From Trichoplax sp. H2 (Eukaryota; Placozoa; Uniplacotomia; Trichoplacea): a stretch of 64,000 bases of DNA. Where the stretch lies: NCBI GenBank assembly GCA_003344405.1, contig NOWV01000091.1:1-64000 (forward strand), written 5' to 3'. Positions 1-11,033 of this stretch are shown piece after piece. The notes under the pieces are model-generated. The model saw nothing but the letters and a program-made list of their open reading frames with translations, did no database searches and was not told where the DNA came from. Numbering within the stretch: position 1 is the first letter of the stretch; each line of letters starts with the position of its first letter. A program made the position numbers and the translations under genes.

Positions 1-850
1 CTAATAGTACAATAAAGATATATTTCCTAATTATAAACTGGCACATGTCAATATATTCGATAGCATATTTTACAGAAGACATTTAAAATTGATGGGCAAT
101 CGTTATAGCTATGCGTGGAGGGTATAAGATTGATTGCTAACTTTCTACTGTGTCTAATTCTTTTTTATGCTTTAAGTTGAAATCCTAATTAATTCTAAGC
201 TATCTAAGGCATGATGCTGAACATAAATAATTATCAATCGATTTTCTAGAAGTATCGCAGGCCAAAAATAAGTAGAAATTATCAATTTATTGTAATAGAA
301 ATCATGTCTTAAAATATAACTTTGATAACTGCATTGCTAAAGATTAAAATCATCTTTGATCCACTTTAGTCTTATAGCTGATACTAATAGTAATTGATGC
401 TTCATTTATTAATAATAAAGTTTAGCTCCATGGCTGAGCTTTAGTCAGTATAAGCCCAATTGATAAATGATCAGATTTAAAATTTCAATATTGTTCGTAC
501 TTTCTCCTTAAAGTTACTTTCATTCATTCTCTGTGTTTAAAAATAATTTAGAACTAAAGTAGAATTAACTACCCAATCGATCTGTACACATTCTATTTAC
601 TATAATGATAGATGACGTACGTTATAAAAAATCGACAATAACTTAACATTACCTTCTAACATTGTACAAGATTATAGTATTAACAAGAAGCAACTCAATT
701 AACGCTTATTTAAGATTATAATGATAATTTTACATTTGCTTCCGATTTTTCTGAACATCTACGAGTAACAATAGATAAATGATTACGTAGTAGTCAAGAG
801 AAAATAGCTCAATTAATATGCAATACAAATTGATGTGAAAATACTACTAC

Positions 851-865
851 CAGATGTTACAGCTG
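851..865 (+). promoter_or_regulatory. Conserved double E-box dyad, copy 1
   Basis: CAGATG-TTA-CAGCTG lies 241 bp before the receptor ATG. With one flanking base on each side it reads CCAGATGTTACAGCTGG, a 17-bp dyad whose 8-bp arms match at 7 of 8 positions. Both hexamers fit CANNTG, the bHLH consensus. Regulatory function is inferred from conservation across the units. Confidence 0.6.
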
Positions 866-1042
866 GTAAATTTGAAGCATTAATTTACTCGGGATAACTA
901 TAAAACAACTTAAGTTTACAAGAGTAAAATTAAGAAATTTCCTTCTATCGTTGAACGTATTTCCAAACTCAATTCAATCAAGAAGCGTTAGATTACAATC
1001 GAGTATTAACAGATTTAATCATTCTATAGCCAAATAGAGACA

Positions 1043-1049
1043 TATATAA
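1043..1049 (+). promoter_or_regulatory. TATA-like box, copy 1
   Basis: TATATAA lies 57-63 bp before the ATG in an aligned block. The same heptamer occurs at the same place in copies 2 (5306-5312) and 5 (16506-16512). Copies 3, 4 and 6 have degenerate versions, so core-promoter function is only suggested. Confidence 0.4.
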
Positions 1050-1105
1050 TCGCGTCGATCTTTTGCAATAGAGGCAGATTAAAAATATCCAGCTCATCAT
1101 CGACT

Positions 1106-2068
1106 ATGCTTAGTAATAATACTACTCTTTTACAATCGTTAGAAAGTCCTGCTTTTACAGTCGCTCAACTTTCTTTTACTACATTGACATTGGTTAGTAA
1201 CATCGTCTTAGTGGTAATCTTGGCGTTCTCTAACAATTTACGTGATTTATCTTATAACTTTATTATTAATATATCCGTATCTGATATTATTTCGACGATT
1301 ATACAGTATGCATATGCCATTATAGCAATTTCAACCGTTTCAATGTCTAAGCTTGTAGGTACAGTTGTATGTCGATTAGCGTATGGAATTTTGATTACAT
1401 CGACTAATACTTCTATTGCGAGTTTAACTATGATAAGTATCTATCGATTAAAAATCGTCACTTGTCCTTTAACATTTAGAAACACAATCATTTCTAAACA
1501 TTGTACTAAATTTATCGTATTGTCTTGGGTTATAAGTGTCATATTCGCTATTCCTGCTTTCCTAATAGGAGCTTATAATCCAGAGACGAAAAGCTGCGAC
1601 TTTGGCTTTCCTTATGGTAACATCTTCAACGTTATTTATTTTTCTATTATCTTGATATTCGTTTACTTAATTCCAGGAATAATAATGTTAAAGAATTACA
1701 GACGTATCGCAATCTGTTTATCTTCTCAAATATCCAATAATACTGCTATAGCTCACCACCGTGAAGCTTCTATTAATCGTACAAGAAGCGTTATTCGAAT
1801 TTTTATTATCGTGACGCTGGCACAAACATTACTGACATTGCCCCATACTATAAGTATCTTGATATATTCAATACTCACTCAGAGCCAAATTCAGCTAATC
1901 GTTGATAATCCCCAGTTTTTCGTAGTCATCTTGTTATCGTTTGGGATCAATATCGCATCCTATTTAGTAAATCCATTTGTGTTCTTGGTTTTCGATAAAA
2001 ATATTAGAATTGCAGCACATGATTTATATCTTCGAATAGGCGATAGTTGTAGCATTATGAAATCATGA
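1106..2068 (+). CDS. Class A (rhodopsin-like) GPCR, array copy 1
   Basis: This is a single-exon 320-residue seven-helix receptor, expected at the plasma membrane; ligand and G protein are unknown. The N terminus has an NNT glycosylation sequon at residues 4-6. Visible class A marks are Asn32 in TM1, Asp60 in TM2 (ISVSD), Cys89 at the top of TM3 with a partner Cys in loop 2 (SCDFGF), Trp in TM4 (LSW), Pro in TM5 (YLIPG), Pro in TM6 (LTLPH) and NPFVF in TM7 followed by FDKN at the start of helix 8. The DRY motif reads Y-R-L (Tyr113-Arg114-Leu115), and the TM6 CWxP is LTLP with no Trp. The C-terminal tail is short. The ATG matches the start in the sister copies and lies 56 bp after a TATA-like box. 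It is most similar to the other array members. The family is not one I can name. Confidence 0.93.
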   Translation: MLSNNTTLLQSLESPAFTVAQLSFTTLTLVSNIVLVVILAFSNNLRDLSYNFIINISVSDIISTIIQYAYAIIAISTVSMSKLVGTVVCRLAYGILITSTNTSIASLTMISIYRLKIVTCPLTFRNTIISKHCTKFIVLSWVISVIFAIPAFLIGAYNPETKSCDFGFPYGNIFNVIYFSIILIFVYLIPGIIMLKNYRRIAICLSSQISNNTAIAHHREASINRTRSVIRIFIIVTLAQTLLTLPHTISILIYSILTQSQIQLIVDNPQFFVVILLSFGINIASYLVNPFVFLVFDKNIRIAAHDLYLRIGDSCSIMKS

Positions 2069-2139
2069 GTAATCTATCGTAGTAAATGTATCAGATATCA
2101 TTTTTGCACTAGTCACTTCGTCTTGAATAGCTTGCATAC

Positions 2140-2620
2140 TATTTATAGTGCCTATTGCTATTTAACCGTTATTCTGAAAAGAATCGAATTACTACTATAA
2201 TAACTCTGATTGAAAATAGCGAGAAAGAACCTACGCACTATTTAATATGGTAATTGTTATCCTATCCTTTTTCTAAAACGGATCAAATTACTTCTATAGT
2301 AATTTGATACGAAATCAAGTTAGAGTACTCACACACTATTTATAATGTTAATGGTGATCCAATACTTATTCTAAAATTAGATTGACCAAATTACTATGAT
2401 AATAGCTTTGATACGAGATGATTGTAGAGTTCTTGATTACTGCTATTGGGATTAACGGTTATCTAACTGTGGTTTTAAAATCGACTGAATTACTACTATG
2501 CGTATAATAACTGGACATGAAATAATGTTAGAGAACTTGCCTACTCTTTATGTTGTTGATGGCTAACTAATCGCTATTTTCAAATGGATCAAAATTAACT
2601 GTATAATAACTTTATTGTAC
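2140..2620 (+). repeat. About 100-bp subrepeats 3' of receptor copy 1
   Basis: Five degenerate units recur about every 100 bp. Each contains a run like CAAATTACTACTATAATAAC, a tract like GATACGAAATAATGTTAGAG and a CACTATTTAT-like element. Anchors lie near 2185, 2284, 2389, 2486 and 2588. The same subrepeats follow every receptor. Confidence 0.8.
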
Positions 2621-3215
2621 TGTACAGCTATGCTACTGATATTATCTTTTAATGATATTACTCTCTTCTACAATTATCCTGATTTTATTATTTACTCAAT
2701 TTGGTGGAAATCGAAATCTGTAGGACAACGATAACAATTGCACTTATTACTAGCTTGTTATATCGAGTAAGCATTTGAAATAAATGACATACAACAAATG
2801 AAAAATACTCGTATACCGCTTGTCTAGCGAACTTTGATTAGAAAATAATAAAAGCATGCTGTTAACCGATACGTAATATGTAATGGCTAGTGTAGTGCAT
2901 GCTTCTAAATATGATGTAGTCTATAACTACTGTGATAACTTTGTTATACTGCTTAGCCATTTTATTATCTTCTAATGATTTACCCTCTTCTACAGTTATC
3001 GTGATTTTATCACGTACCGGTACTTAATCCCGTAGAAATCTAAACCTGCAGAGCAATGACAGCACTTCAAATTGTTTGCTTATTATTTCGAGAATACAAG
3101 GACATTCGAAATAAATAACATGCAGCAAATAAAAGATACTCGTATACTACCCGTCCGGCGATCGTGAACTAGAAAAGATATGCTCTTAACCAATACGTAA
3201 TATGTAAATGGCTAT
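2598..3215 (+). repeat. Unit-1-specific tandem duplication of about 325 bp
   Basis: The segment from about 2598 to 2890 is repeated at about 2928-3215, offset by 322-329 bp with small indels. Anchors are AATGATATTA near 2651 versus AATGATTTAC near 2973, and TACGTAATATGTAA near 2868 versus near 3195. The other units have one copy, so this is a local duplication within unit 1. Confidence 0.8.
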
Positions 3216-4236
3216 CATTAACATCCGTTAAATTATTACAGTCTTTTAACAGTAAATTAAATTAATATTTACCATTGATACTTGACTAAATTACGTCAAA
3301 GAAGTAGAAAGTAGCTACGCTACTTTAGTCGCCTTCATTTTAAGTAAAAGCTATCATCGATGAGAATTAGTCGATTGTATTTTATACAAGCTGTATCTTC
3401 CTTACCTTGTACGATCAATTCGCAGACATATCAAAAGTAAGAATTTAATACTATCATTGTACAATTTTATACTAATAGATATAATTCCCCAACCAATCTA
3501 GAATATCTTGACTAATAAAGACCGATCTAAAAACTCATTCAACTCTTCATTTCTTATAATACACTTAATAGAGTAACAATAAAAATATTTTTATTTAATT
3601 GCGATTGAATACTCAATACTGCATAAATATAATAATGAAACTTTTCTTCAATAATTAAAATTGATGAACGTGTACTACTGAGCTAATATTAGCTGAAGCT
3701 GGCAATTAAAAAATAGGACATTATAATGTAACGTTTGATTCTAGTTTTGAGGCCATTACATACTTAATAGTATTGCAAAACATATTTCCTATTTATAAAC
3801 TGATACCTGTCAATACATTCTATAATATATTTCACAGAAGAAGATATTCAAAATTACAAGGTACTTATTATAGTAATGTGTAGAGGGTATTAAATTACTT
3901 GCTACCTTTCTACGGTATCTAACTCTATTTTATGCTTTAAGTTGAAACACGAATTGATTTCAAACCCTCTAAGACATGATGCTGTAAATAAATGGCTATC
4001 AATCGATTTTCTAGCAAGTATCACAGGTCAAAATAGGTAGGAACTATCAATTTACTGTAATGATAAATCATGACTTAAAAGATAATTAAACTCTGAAAAC
4101 TATATTTCCAAAGATTGAAATCATTTTTGGGCTAATTCACTATCATAGACGCCACTAATAGTATTTGATGCTTAATTTTATTAATTATCAATAGAGTTTA
4201 GCTCCAAAGCCAGTCGGTATAAATCCGATTAACAAA

Positions 4237-4689
4237 TTGTAGTGTACGGATTGTTAGCCCTAGGTTCGTAATCCGCCAACTCAAAATTCGGACTTGTTAA
4301 AATCGAGTAAATCCCTAATGTGACATAATAGGCAACACCGTATAATTGACTTATAACAGTTAAGTTTATTAACATCCGGGTGTCTTCCGCCGGAGAAAAA
4401 TTCCAATTTCTTCCCCTCAGAATAACAGTCGAAAGTGGCTAAGACAAACTGCATAATCGACTTGGCCTTCACGATAACAATTCTATACAACTAGTAAAAA
4501 TTATCATCTATTGCTCCTCTACATAGGTGTCATTAATCACATTAGTGCATTGCTTAATAACATTACTTAATACGACTATCAGCTACGGCCTTATATAGCT
4601 TATACTTTATTAAGACGTACAGTTTTACACTACATACTTTCACTGTATTGCCTACACAAAACTACTGTAATTCGCTGAAATCACTACAA
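4237..4689. mobile_element. MITE-like insertion with 8-bp terminal inverted repeats
   Basis: This 453-bp segment is absent from the equivalent site in the other units, where AACAAATGATCAG-type sequence is continuous. It begins TTGTAGTG and ends CACTACAA, a perfect 8-bp inverted repeat. Flanks are AACAAA on the left and AAATGATC on the right, compatible with a 3-bp AAA target duplication. It has no transposase. The 69-codon minus open frame inside (4281-4490) looks incidental. Size, inverted ends and lack of coding capacity fit a non-autonomous DNA transposon. The superfamily cannot be assigned. Confidence 0.75.
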
Positions 4690-5114
4690 AAATGATCAGA
4701 TTTAAAACTTGAATATTGTTGATACTTTCTCCTTAAACTTGCTTACGATACTTGCTCATTCTATTCATTCTCTATGTTTAAAAATAATTTGAAACTAATG
4801 TAGGATTAACTGTCTAATTGATTCATATACTTTATAGTTACTTCAAAGTTAAATGCGTACGTTATAAAAATTGACTATAACTTAGCATTACCATTACTTA
4901 CCAACATTGTGTAAGAGTACGGTATTATCAAGAATCAATTTAATCAAACTTTAGTTAATGTTATAATGACATCTATACATTTGCTTTCGACTTTTCAGAG
5001 TGGCAATAGCAATACCGCCTACCAACGAGTAACAATAGATAAATGATTATATAATAATAAAGGGAAAATTACTCGAATGGTATGTATAACAAATAGATGT
5101 AAAAATATTACTAC

Positions 5115-5129
5115 CAGATGTTACAGCTG
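5115..5129 (+). promoter_or_regulatory. Conserved double E-box dyad, copy 2
   Basis: The 17-bp dyad is identical to copy 1 and lies 237 bp before the ATG at 5366. Confidence 0.6.
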
Positions 5130-5305
5130 GTAAATTTAAAGCATTAATTCACTTGAGATAATTACAATACGGCTTAGGCTACAAGAGTAAAATTAAGACA
5201 GCTCCCTTTCAATCATTGAACGTATTTCCAGACTCAATTCAATCAAGACACATTAGATTATAATCGATTACTAACATATTAAATTATTCATCAGCCAAAT
5301 AGACA

Positions 5306-5312
5306 TATATAA
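5306..5312 (+). promoter_or_regulatory. TATA-like box, copy 2
   Basis: TATATAA lies 54-60 bp before the ATG, aligned with the box of copy 1. Confidence 0.4.
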
Positions 5313-5365
5313 TCGTATCGACTTTTAGCCATAGAAGTAGATTAAAAATATCCAACTCATTGAAT

Positions 5366-6325
5366 ATGCCTAATAATACTACTCGTACGCAGATGCAAGA
5401 AAGTTTTCCTTTTTTAATGATCCAGTTTTGTGTTACTACATTGACATTGGTTAGTAATATCGCTCTGGTGGTAATCGTGGCGTTCTCTAACAATTTACGT
5501 GATTTATCGTATAACCTTATTATTAATGTATCTATATCTGATATTATTTCATCGATCGTAATGTATACATATGCCATTACAGCAATACGAACAGTTCCAA
5601 TGTCCGAACCAGTTGGTATAGTTGTGTGTCGATTAGCGTATGGACTCTTGATTACATCGACTATTACCTCTATTACAACTTTAACTATGATAAGTATCTA
5701 TCGATTAAAAATCGTCACTTGTCCTTTAACATTTAGAAACATAATCATTTTTAAACATTGCAATAAATTTATTATATTGTCTTGGCTTATGAGCGTCGTA
5801 TTCGCTATTCCTGCTTTCCTAATAGGAGCTTATAATCCAGCAATCAAAACCTGCAACTTTGGCTTCCCTTATGGTAACATCTTCAACGTTATCTATTTTT
5901 CGATTATCTTGCTATTCGTCTACTCGATTCCAGGAGTAATAATATTAAGGAATTACAGACGTGTCGCAATCTGTTTATCTTCTCAAATATCCGATAATAC
6001 TGCTATAGTTCACGACCGTGAAGCTTCTATTAATCGTACAAGAAGCGTTATTCGAGTTTTCATTATCGCGACACTGGCACAAACATTACTGTCATTGCCT
6101 TATATTTTATCTATCTTAACGTATTCAATACTCAATCAGAGCCAACTTAAATTTCTCTTTGATAATCCCCAATTTTTAGTAGTCGTTTGGTTATCGTTTA
6201 CGACTAATATGGCAACCTACTTGGTGAACCCGTTTATGTTCTTGGTTTTCGATAAAAATGTTAAAATTGCAATGCATGATTTATATATTCGAATTCATGA
6301 TCGTAGTAGTAATATGAAATCATGA
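5366..6325 (+). CDS. Class A GPCR, array copy 2
   Basis: This is an intronless 319-residue receptor. The open frame extends 6 bp upstream to a TTG, but the ATG at 5366 aligns with the starts of the other copies (MPNNTT versus MLNNTT), so it is taken as the start. Asn31, Asp59, Cys88 and the Y112-R113-L motif are present, as are the TM4 Trp, the loop-2 Cys (KTCNFGF), the TM5 Pro (YSIPG), the TM6 LSLP and the TM7 NPFMF. Copy-specific differences are an acidic residue just before TM3 (SEPVG) and a tail that lacks the cysteines of copies 1, 3, 4 and 6 (HDRSSNMKS). A TATA-like box lies 54 bp before the ATG and the intact dyad about 240 bp before it. A 453-bp insertion lies further upstream. Confidence 0.93.
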   Translation: MPNNTTRTQMQESFPFLMIQFCVTTLTLVSNIALVVIVAFSNNLRDLSYNLIINVSISDIISSIVMYTYAITAIRTVPMSEPVGIVVCRLAYGLLITSTITSITTLTMISIYRLKIVTCPLTFRNIIIFKHCNKFIILSWLMSVVFAIPAFLIGAYNPAIKTCNFGFPYGNIFNVIYFSIILLFVYSIPGVIILRNYRRVAICLSSQISDNTAIVHDREASINRTRSVIRVFIIATLAQTLLSLPYILSILTYSILNQSQLKFLFDNPQFLVVVWLSFTTNMATYLVNPFMFLVFDKNVKIAMHDLYIRIHDRSSNMKS

Positions 6326-6389
6326 TTAATTTATCAAAGTAAGTGCATCAGATACTATATCAATTTTTACTAGCCACTTAGCCTTGGAT

Positions 6390-6800
6390 AATGGTTATTC
6401 TGAAATAGACCAAATTACGACTGTAGTAACTTTGATACGAAATAATTATACAGAATCTGCTCACTGTTTAAGAGGTTAATAGTTATTCCATTCTTATTCT
6501 AAGAGGGACCAAATTTCTACTATAATATCTTTGATATAAAATCAAGTTAGAGTACTTACTCATTATTTATGGGTAGAATAAGTTTAAAACGAGATAATAT
6601 TACACTTATTGCTTATTATTAACGGGATTAATTTTTATCTAATTTTTATTCTGAAATAGACCGAATTACTGCTATAATAACGCTATACGAAATAATGTTA
6701 TAGAAATAACTTACTATTTATGCTGTCAATGTTTATGTAATTACTATTTTCGAGTGGACCAAAATGACTACTGTGATAACTTTGTTGTACTACATAGCCA
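6390..6800 (+). repeat. About 100-bp subrepeats 3' of receptor copy 2
   Basis: Four degenerate units occur here, of the same type as after copy 1. Confidence 0.75.
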
Positions 6801-8492
6801 TGTTATTATCTTTTAATGATATTACCCTCTTCTACAGCTATCCTGATTTTATCACGTACTGAATCTAGTAGAAATCGAAACCTGCACAGTAACGATAGCA
6901 CTTCAACTTATTAGCTTATTATTTCAAGCGTACGCATACATTTGAAATAATTGGCGTGCAATAAATGAAAAATATTCGTATATCGCTCGTCTGGCGATCA
7001 TGAAGTGGAAAAAATGAAAGCGTACTCTTAACCGGGACATAATACGTAATAGCTATCACTAACACCTGTTAAATTATTACAGTCTTTAAATGGAAAATTA
7101 AAATGATTCTTAACATTGATACTTGACTAAATTATGTCAAAGAAATAGATAATAGCTACGCTACTTTTAATCGCCTTCCATTAAGTAAAAGCTATCACCG
7201 ATAAACATTAGTCAATTACAATATTTATTTTATACAACCTGTATCTCCCTTACCTTTAACGATAGCTTCACAAAGTTATCTAGACTAATAATTTAATACT
7301 ATTATTACTCGATTTCATGTTAATATCTGTAGGGTCTTAACGAATCCAGATTGCCTTGACTAATACTGACCGATCTAAAAATTCATTTAACTCTTTATTT
7401 CTTTATGATACACCTAATAGAGCAGCAATAAAAATATGTTTATTCAATTGTGCTTGATTACTGCATAAATTTAATAACACAATTTTCTTCAATAATTAGT
7501 ACAGATTAACGTGTACTACTGATCTAATAGTAGATGAAGCTGCTAATTAATAAAAATAGGATATTGGAATTTAAGGTTTGATTCTAAATTTAGGACCAAC
7601 AAATACTCAACAGTACGGTAAAAACACATTTCCTATTTATAAACTGGTACCTGCCAATACATTCTATAGCTTATTTTATAGAAGACATTCAAAATTAATA
7701 AGCAATCATTATAGCAATACGTTGAGGTTATAAAGTTACTTGCTAATTTTCGACTGTATCAAGCTCTATTTTATGCTTTAATTAAGTTGAAATCAAATTA
7801 ATTCTAAACTATTCAAGACATAATACCGAATGTAAATAGTCATCAATCGATTTTCTAGCAACTATCGTAGGCCAAAAATAAGTAAAAACCATCAACTTAC
7901 TATAATAAAAATCATGTCTTGAAACATAATTAAACTCTGAAAACTACACATCCAAAGATTAAAGTCATCCTTGGGCTAGTTAAGTCACATAGCAATTACT
8001 AATAGTATTTGATGCTTCATTTTATTAATAAGGTTTAGCTCTATAGCCAAACTTTAGTAGTTATAAGCCCGATTAGCAAATAATCAGATTTAAAACTTGA
8101 ATATTGTTCATACCTTCTTTCTCCTTGAAGTTATTTATAAAGTGTTTTCTCATTCTACTCATTCTCTAAGTCTCAACCTAAAGCAGGATTAACTGCCTAA
8201 TTGGTCAGTACATTCTATTTATTTTAAAGGTCGATGACATACGATATTAAAATTGACAATAATTATAATTTAACGTTACCTACTAACCTTGTATTAGAGT
8301 ACGGATAAGAAGGAATTCAATCAACGCCTATTTAACATTGTATTGATAATTTTACATTTGCTTTCAACTTTTTCAAAATATTATTAGCAATACCTTCTAG
8401 TAATGAATAACAATGGATAAAAGATTATATATCAGTAATGAGAAAATGGCTCAATTAATAAGTGTAACAAATTGACGTAAAAACACTACTAC

Positions 8493-8507
8493 CAGATGTT
8501 ACAGCTG
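8493..8507 (+). promoter_or_regulatory. Conserved double E-box dyad, copy 3
   Basis: The 17-bp dyad is identical to copy 1 and lies 242 bp before the ATG at 8749. Confidence 0.6.
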
Positions 8508-8748
8508 GTAATTTAAAGCATTACTTCACTTGGAATAATTAGAAACGTCTTAGGTTACCAGAATAAAGTTAGGAGAGTTCCTTTCTTCGATCATTGGAAG
8601 AATTTTCAAAAACTATTCCATCCAGAAACGTTAGATTATAATCGAGTATTAACAGATTCAATCAATCTATGGCCAAATATGCATATTTTAATTGCATCGA
8701 TTTTAGCAATAGATATTTATTAGGTTAAAAAGGTCCAACGCATCGACT

Positions 8749-9708
8749 ATGCTTAATAATACTACTCGTACGCAACCGCTAGAAAATTCCGCTTTTTTAA
8801 TTATCCAATTTTGCTTTACTACATTGACATTGGTTAGTAATATCGCTCTAGTGGTAATCGTGGCGTTCTCTAAAAATTTACGTGATTTATCTTATAACTT
8901 TATTATTAATGTATCTATATCTGATATTATTTCATCGATCGTAATGTATACATATGCCATTACAGCAATCCCAGCCGTTTCAATGCCTAGACCTGTAGGT
9001 GTAGTTGTGTGTCAATTAGCGTATGGACTTTTGATATCATCGGCTAATACCTCTATTACAAGTTTAACTATGATTAGTATCTATCGATTGAAAATCGTCA
9101 CTTATCCTTTAACATTTAGAAACACAATCATTTTTAAACATTGCAATAAATTTATTATACTGTCTTGGCTTCTAAGCGTCGTATTCGCTATCCCTGCTTT
9201 CCTAATAGGAACTTATAATCCAGCAACGAAAACCTGTGACTTTGGCTACCCTTATGGTAACATCTTCAACATTATCTATTTTTCGATTACCTTACTATTT
9301 GTCTACTTGATTCCTGGAACAGTAATGTTAAGGAATTATAGACGTATCGCAATCAATTTATCTTCTCAAATATCCGATAACACTGCTATAGCTCACGATC
9401 GTGAAGCTTCTATTAATCGTACAAGAAGCGTTATTCGAGTTTTTATTATAGCGGCACTGGCACAAATATTACTGATATTGCCCTATAATATAACTATCTT
9501 GGTGTATTCAATACTCAATCAGAACCAATCTCAGCAGTTCTTTAATAATTCCCTAGCTTTTATAATCATCATGCTATTGTTTATTATTAATATCGCATCT
9601 TACTTGGTAAATCCATTTATGTTTTTAGTTTTCGATAAAAATGTTAGAATTGCAGCACATGATTTATATCTTCGAATTCACAATCGTTGTAGAGATATGA
9701 AATCATGA
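8749..9708 (+). CDS. Class A GPCR, array copy 3
   Basis: This is an intronless 319-residue receptor. TM1 is about residues 17-41 (Asn31), TM2 about 49-73 (Asp59), TM3 about 86-112 with Cys88, TM4 about 133-154 with Trp140, loop-2 Cys163, TM5 about 173-195 with Pro189, TM6 about 227-252 with Pro245, TM7 about 271-295 with NPFMF at 288-292, and helix 8 from FDKN. D/ERY is replaced by Y112-R113-L114. The third cytoplasmic loop carries the family-conserved segment DREASINRTRSVIR. N-terminal NNT at 3-5 is a likely N-glycosylation site. Its upstream TATA-like segment is degenerate, but the dyad is intact. A receptor-less relic unit lies downstream. Confidence 0.93.
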   Translation: MLNNTTRTQPLENSAFLIIQFCFTTLTLVSNIALVVIVAFSKNLRDLSYNFIINVSISDIISSIVMYTYAITAIPAVSMPRPVGVVVCQLAYGLLISSANTSITSLTMISIYRLKIVTYPLTFRNTIIFKHCNKFIILSWLLSVVFAIPAFLIGTYNPATKTCDFGYPYGNIFNIIYFSITLLFVYLIPGTVMLRNYRRIAINLSSQISDNTAIAHDREASINRTRSVIRVFIIAALAQILLILPYNITILVYSILNQNQSQQFFNNSLAFIIIMLLFIINIASYLVNPFMFLVFDKNVRIAAHDLYLRIHNRCRDMKS

Positions 9709-9739
9709 GTAATTTATCATAATAAATACATCAGATAAG

Positions 9740-10150
9740 ATGTTATTTTTTATTAGACAATATTTATCGGGTTAATGGTTATCTAATCATTATTCTAAAT
9801 TAGATGAACCTAATTACTACCATAATAACTTTGATACAGAATAATATAGGAGCACTTGCTCACTATAAATATGGTTAATGTTTATCTGATGGTTAATCTA
9901 AAGTTAGATAGACCAATTACTACTACGGTAGCTTTGATAAAAGATAATGCTAGAGCCCTTACTTATTGTTAATGGGGTTAAGAGTTATCTAATTATTACT
10001 CTTAAATGAACCAAATTACTTCTACAGTAACGTGATACGAAATAATGTTAGAGAACTTATTTACTATTTATGCTGTTTACGAATATTTAATCGCTATCTT
10101 AAAATGGTTCAAAATAACTACCATGATAACTTTGGGATACTGTAGAGCCA
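9740..10150 (+). repeat. About 100-bp subrepeats 3' of receptor copy 3
   Basis: About four degenerate units occur here. The 60-codon open frame at 10045-10227 lies in this repeat and is not considered a gene. Confidence 0.75.
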
Positions 10151-10414
10151 TGTCAGTGGTATTAACTTTGAATGATATTATCCTCTTCTACATTTATCTT
10201 GATTTCATCGTGTACTTAATCTGGTAGAAATTGAAACCTGTACAGTACTGACAACACTTCAACTTATTATTTGCTTATTATTTCGAGTGTATATTTAAAA
10301 TAAATGACAGGCAAAAATACAAAAATACTCGTATACCGCTCGTCTGATCTGTATTCGATATAATTTTTGGAATTTAATGTTTATAAAATGTTGTAAAAGT
10401 TGATTTTTGAAATT

Positions 10415-11033
10415 TGATGCTTCATTTTATTAATAAGGTTTTAACTCCATAGTCAAACTTGAGTCGGTATAGGCCCAATTAACAAATAATCAGACTTAAA
10501 AACTTGAATATTATTCATACATTCTCCTTGAAGTTGTATATATAATACTTTCTCACACCATTCATTCTCCATATTTAAAAATAATTTTAAACTAAAGTAG
10601 GATGAACTGCCCAATTGGTCTATATATACATTCTATTTACTTTAACGATAGATGACGTACGTTGTAAGAATTGACTGTCACTTAACGTTTTTAATGCCTA
10701 CTAACGTTGTATAAGAGTTTATTATTAACACTTAGCAATCTAATCAACGCTTATTTAACGTTCGGAAGTAATTTTACAATTACTTTCGAATTTTCAGAGT
10801 AGCATTATCAATATCTTTTAACAATGGGTATGATTACATAGTATATTACAGCTGGCAAATTTACAGTATTAATTTACTTGAGATAATTACAAGACTGCTA
10901 GACTACATGAGTAAAGTTGGGAGAATTTCGTTCAATCGTTGAAGTTATTTCCAAACTCAATTCAATCAAGAAACGTTAGATTACGATCGAGTATTAGCGG
11001 ATTTAATCATTCTACGGTCAAATAGGCATGTAG
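10415..11033 (+). repeat. Relic array unit: receptor 5' flank without a receptor
   Basis: After about 70 bp of unmatched sequence (10348-10414), the usual 5' flank block restarts (TGATGCTTCATTTTATTAAT). It runs to the position just before the TATA-like box (CAAATAGGCATG near 11030). It then jumps directly into 3'-flank sequence (TTAATGGCTATCTAATTATT). The receptor and its core promoter are deleted. Only the CAGCTG half of the dyad remains (10849-10854). Confidence 0.8.

Noticed and set aside
4281-4490. 69-codon minus open frame
   Set aside because: Lies wholly inside the inserted 453-bp element with inverted ends; no motif.
5284-5577. 97-codon minus open frame
   Set aside because: Antisense shadow of receptor copy 2.
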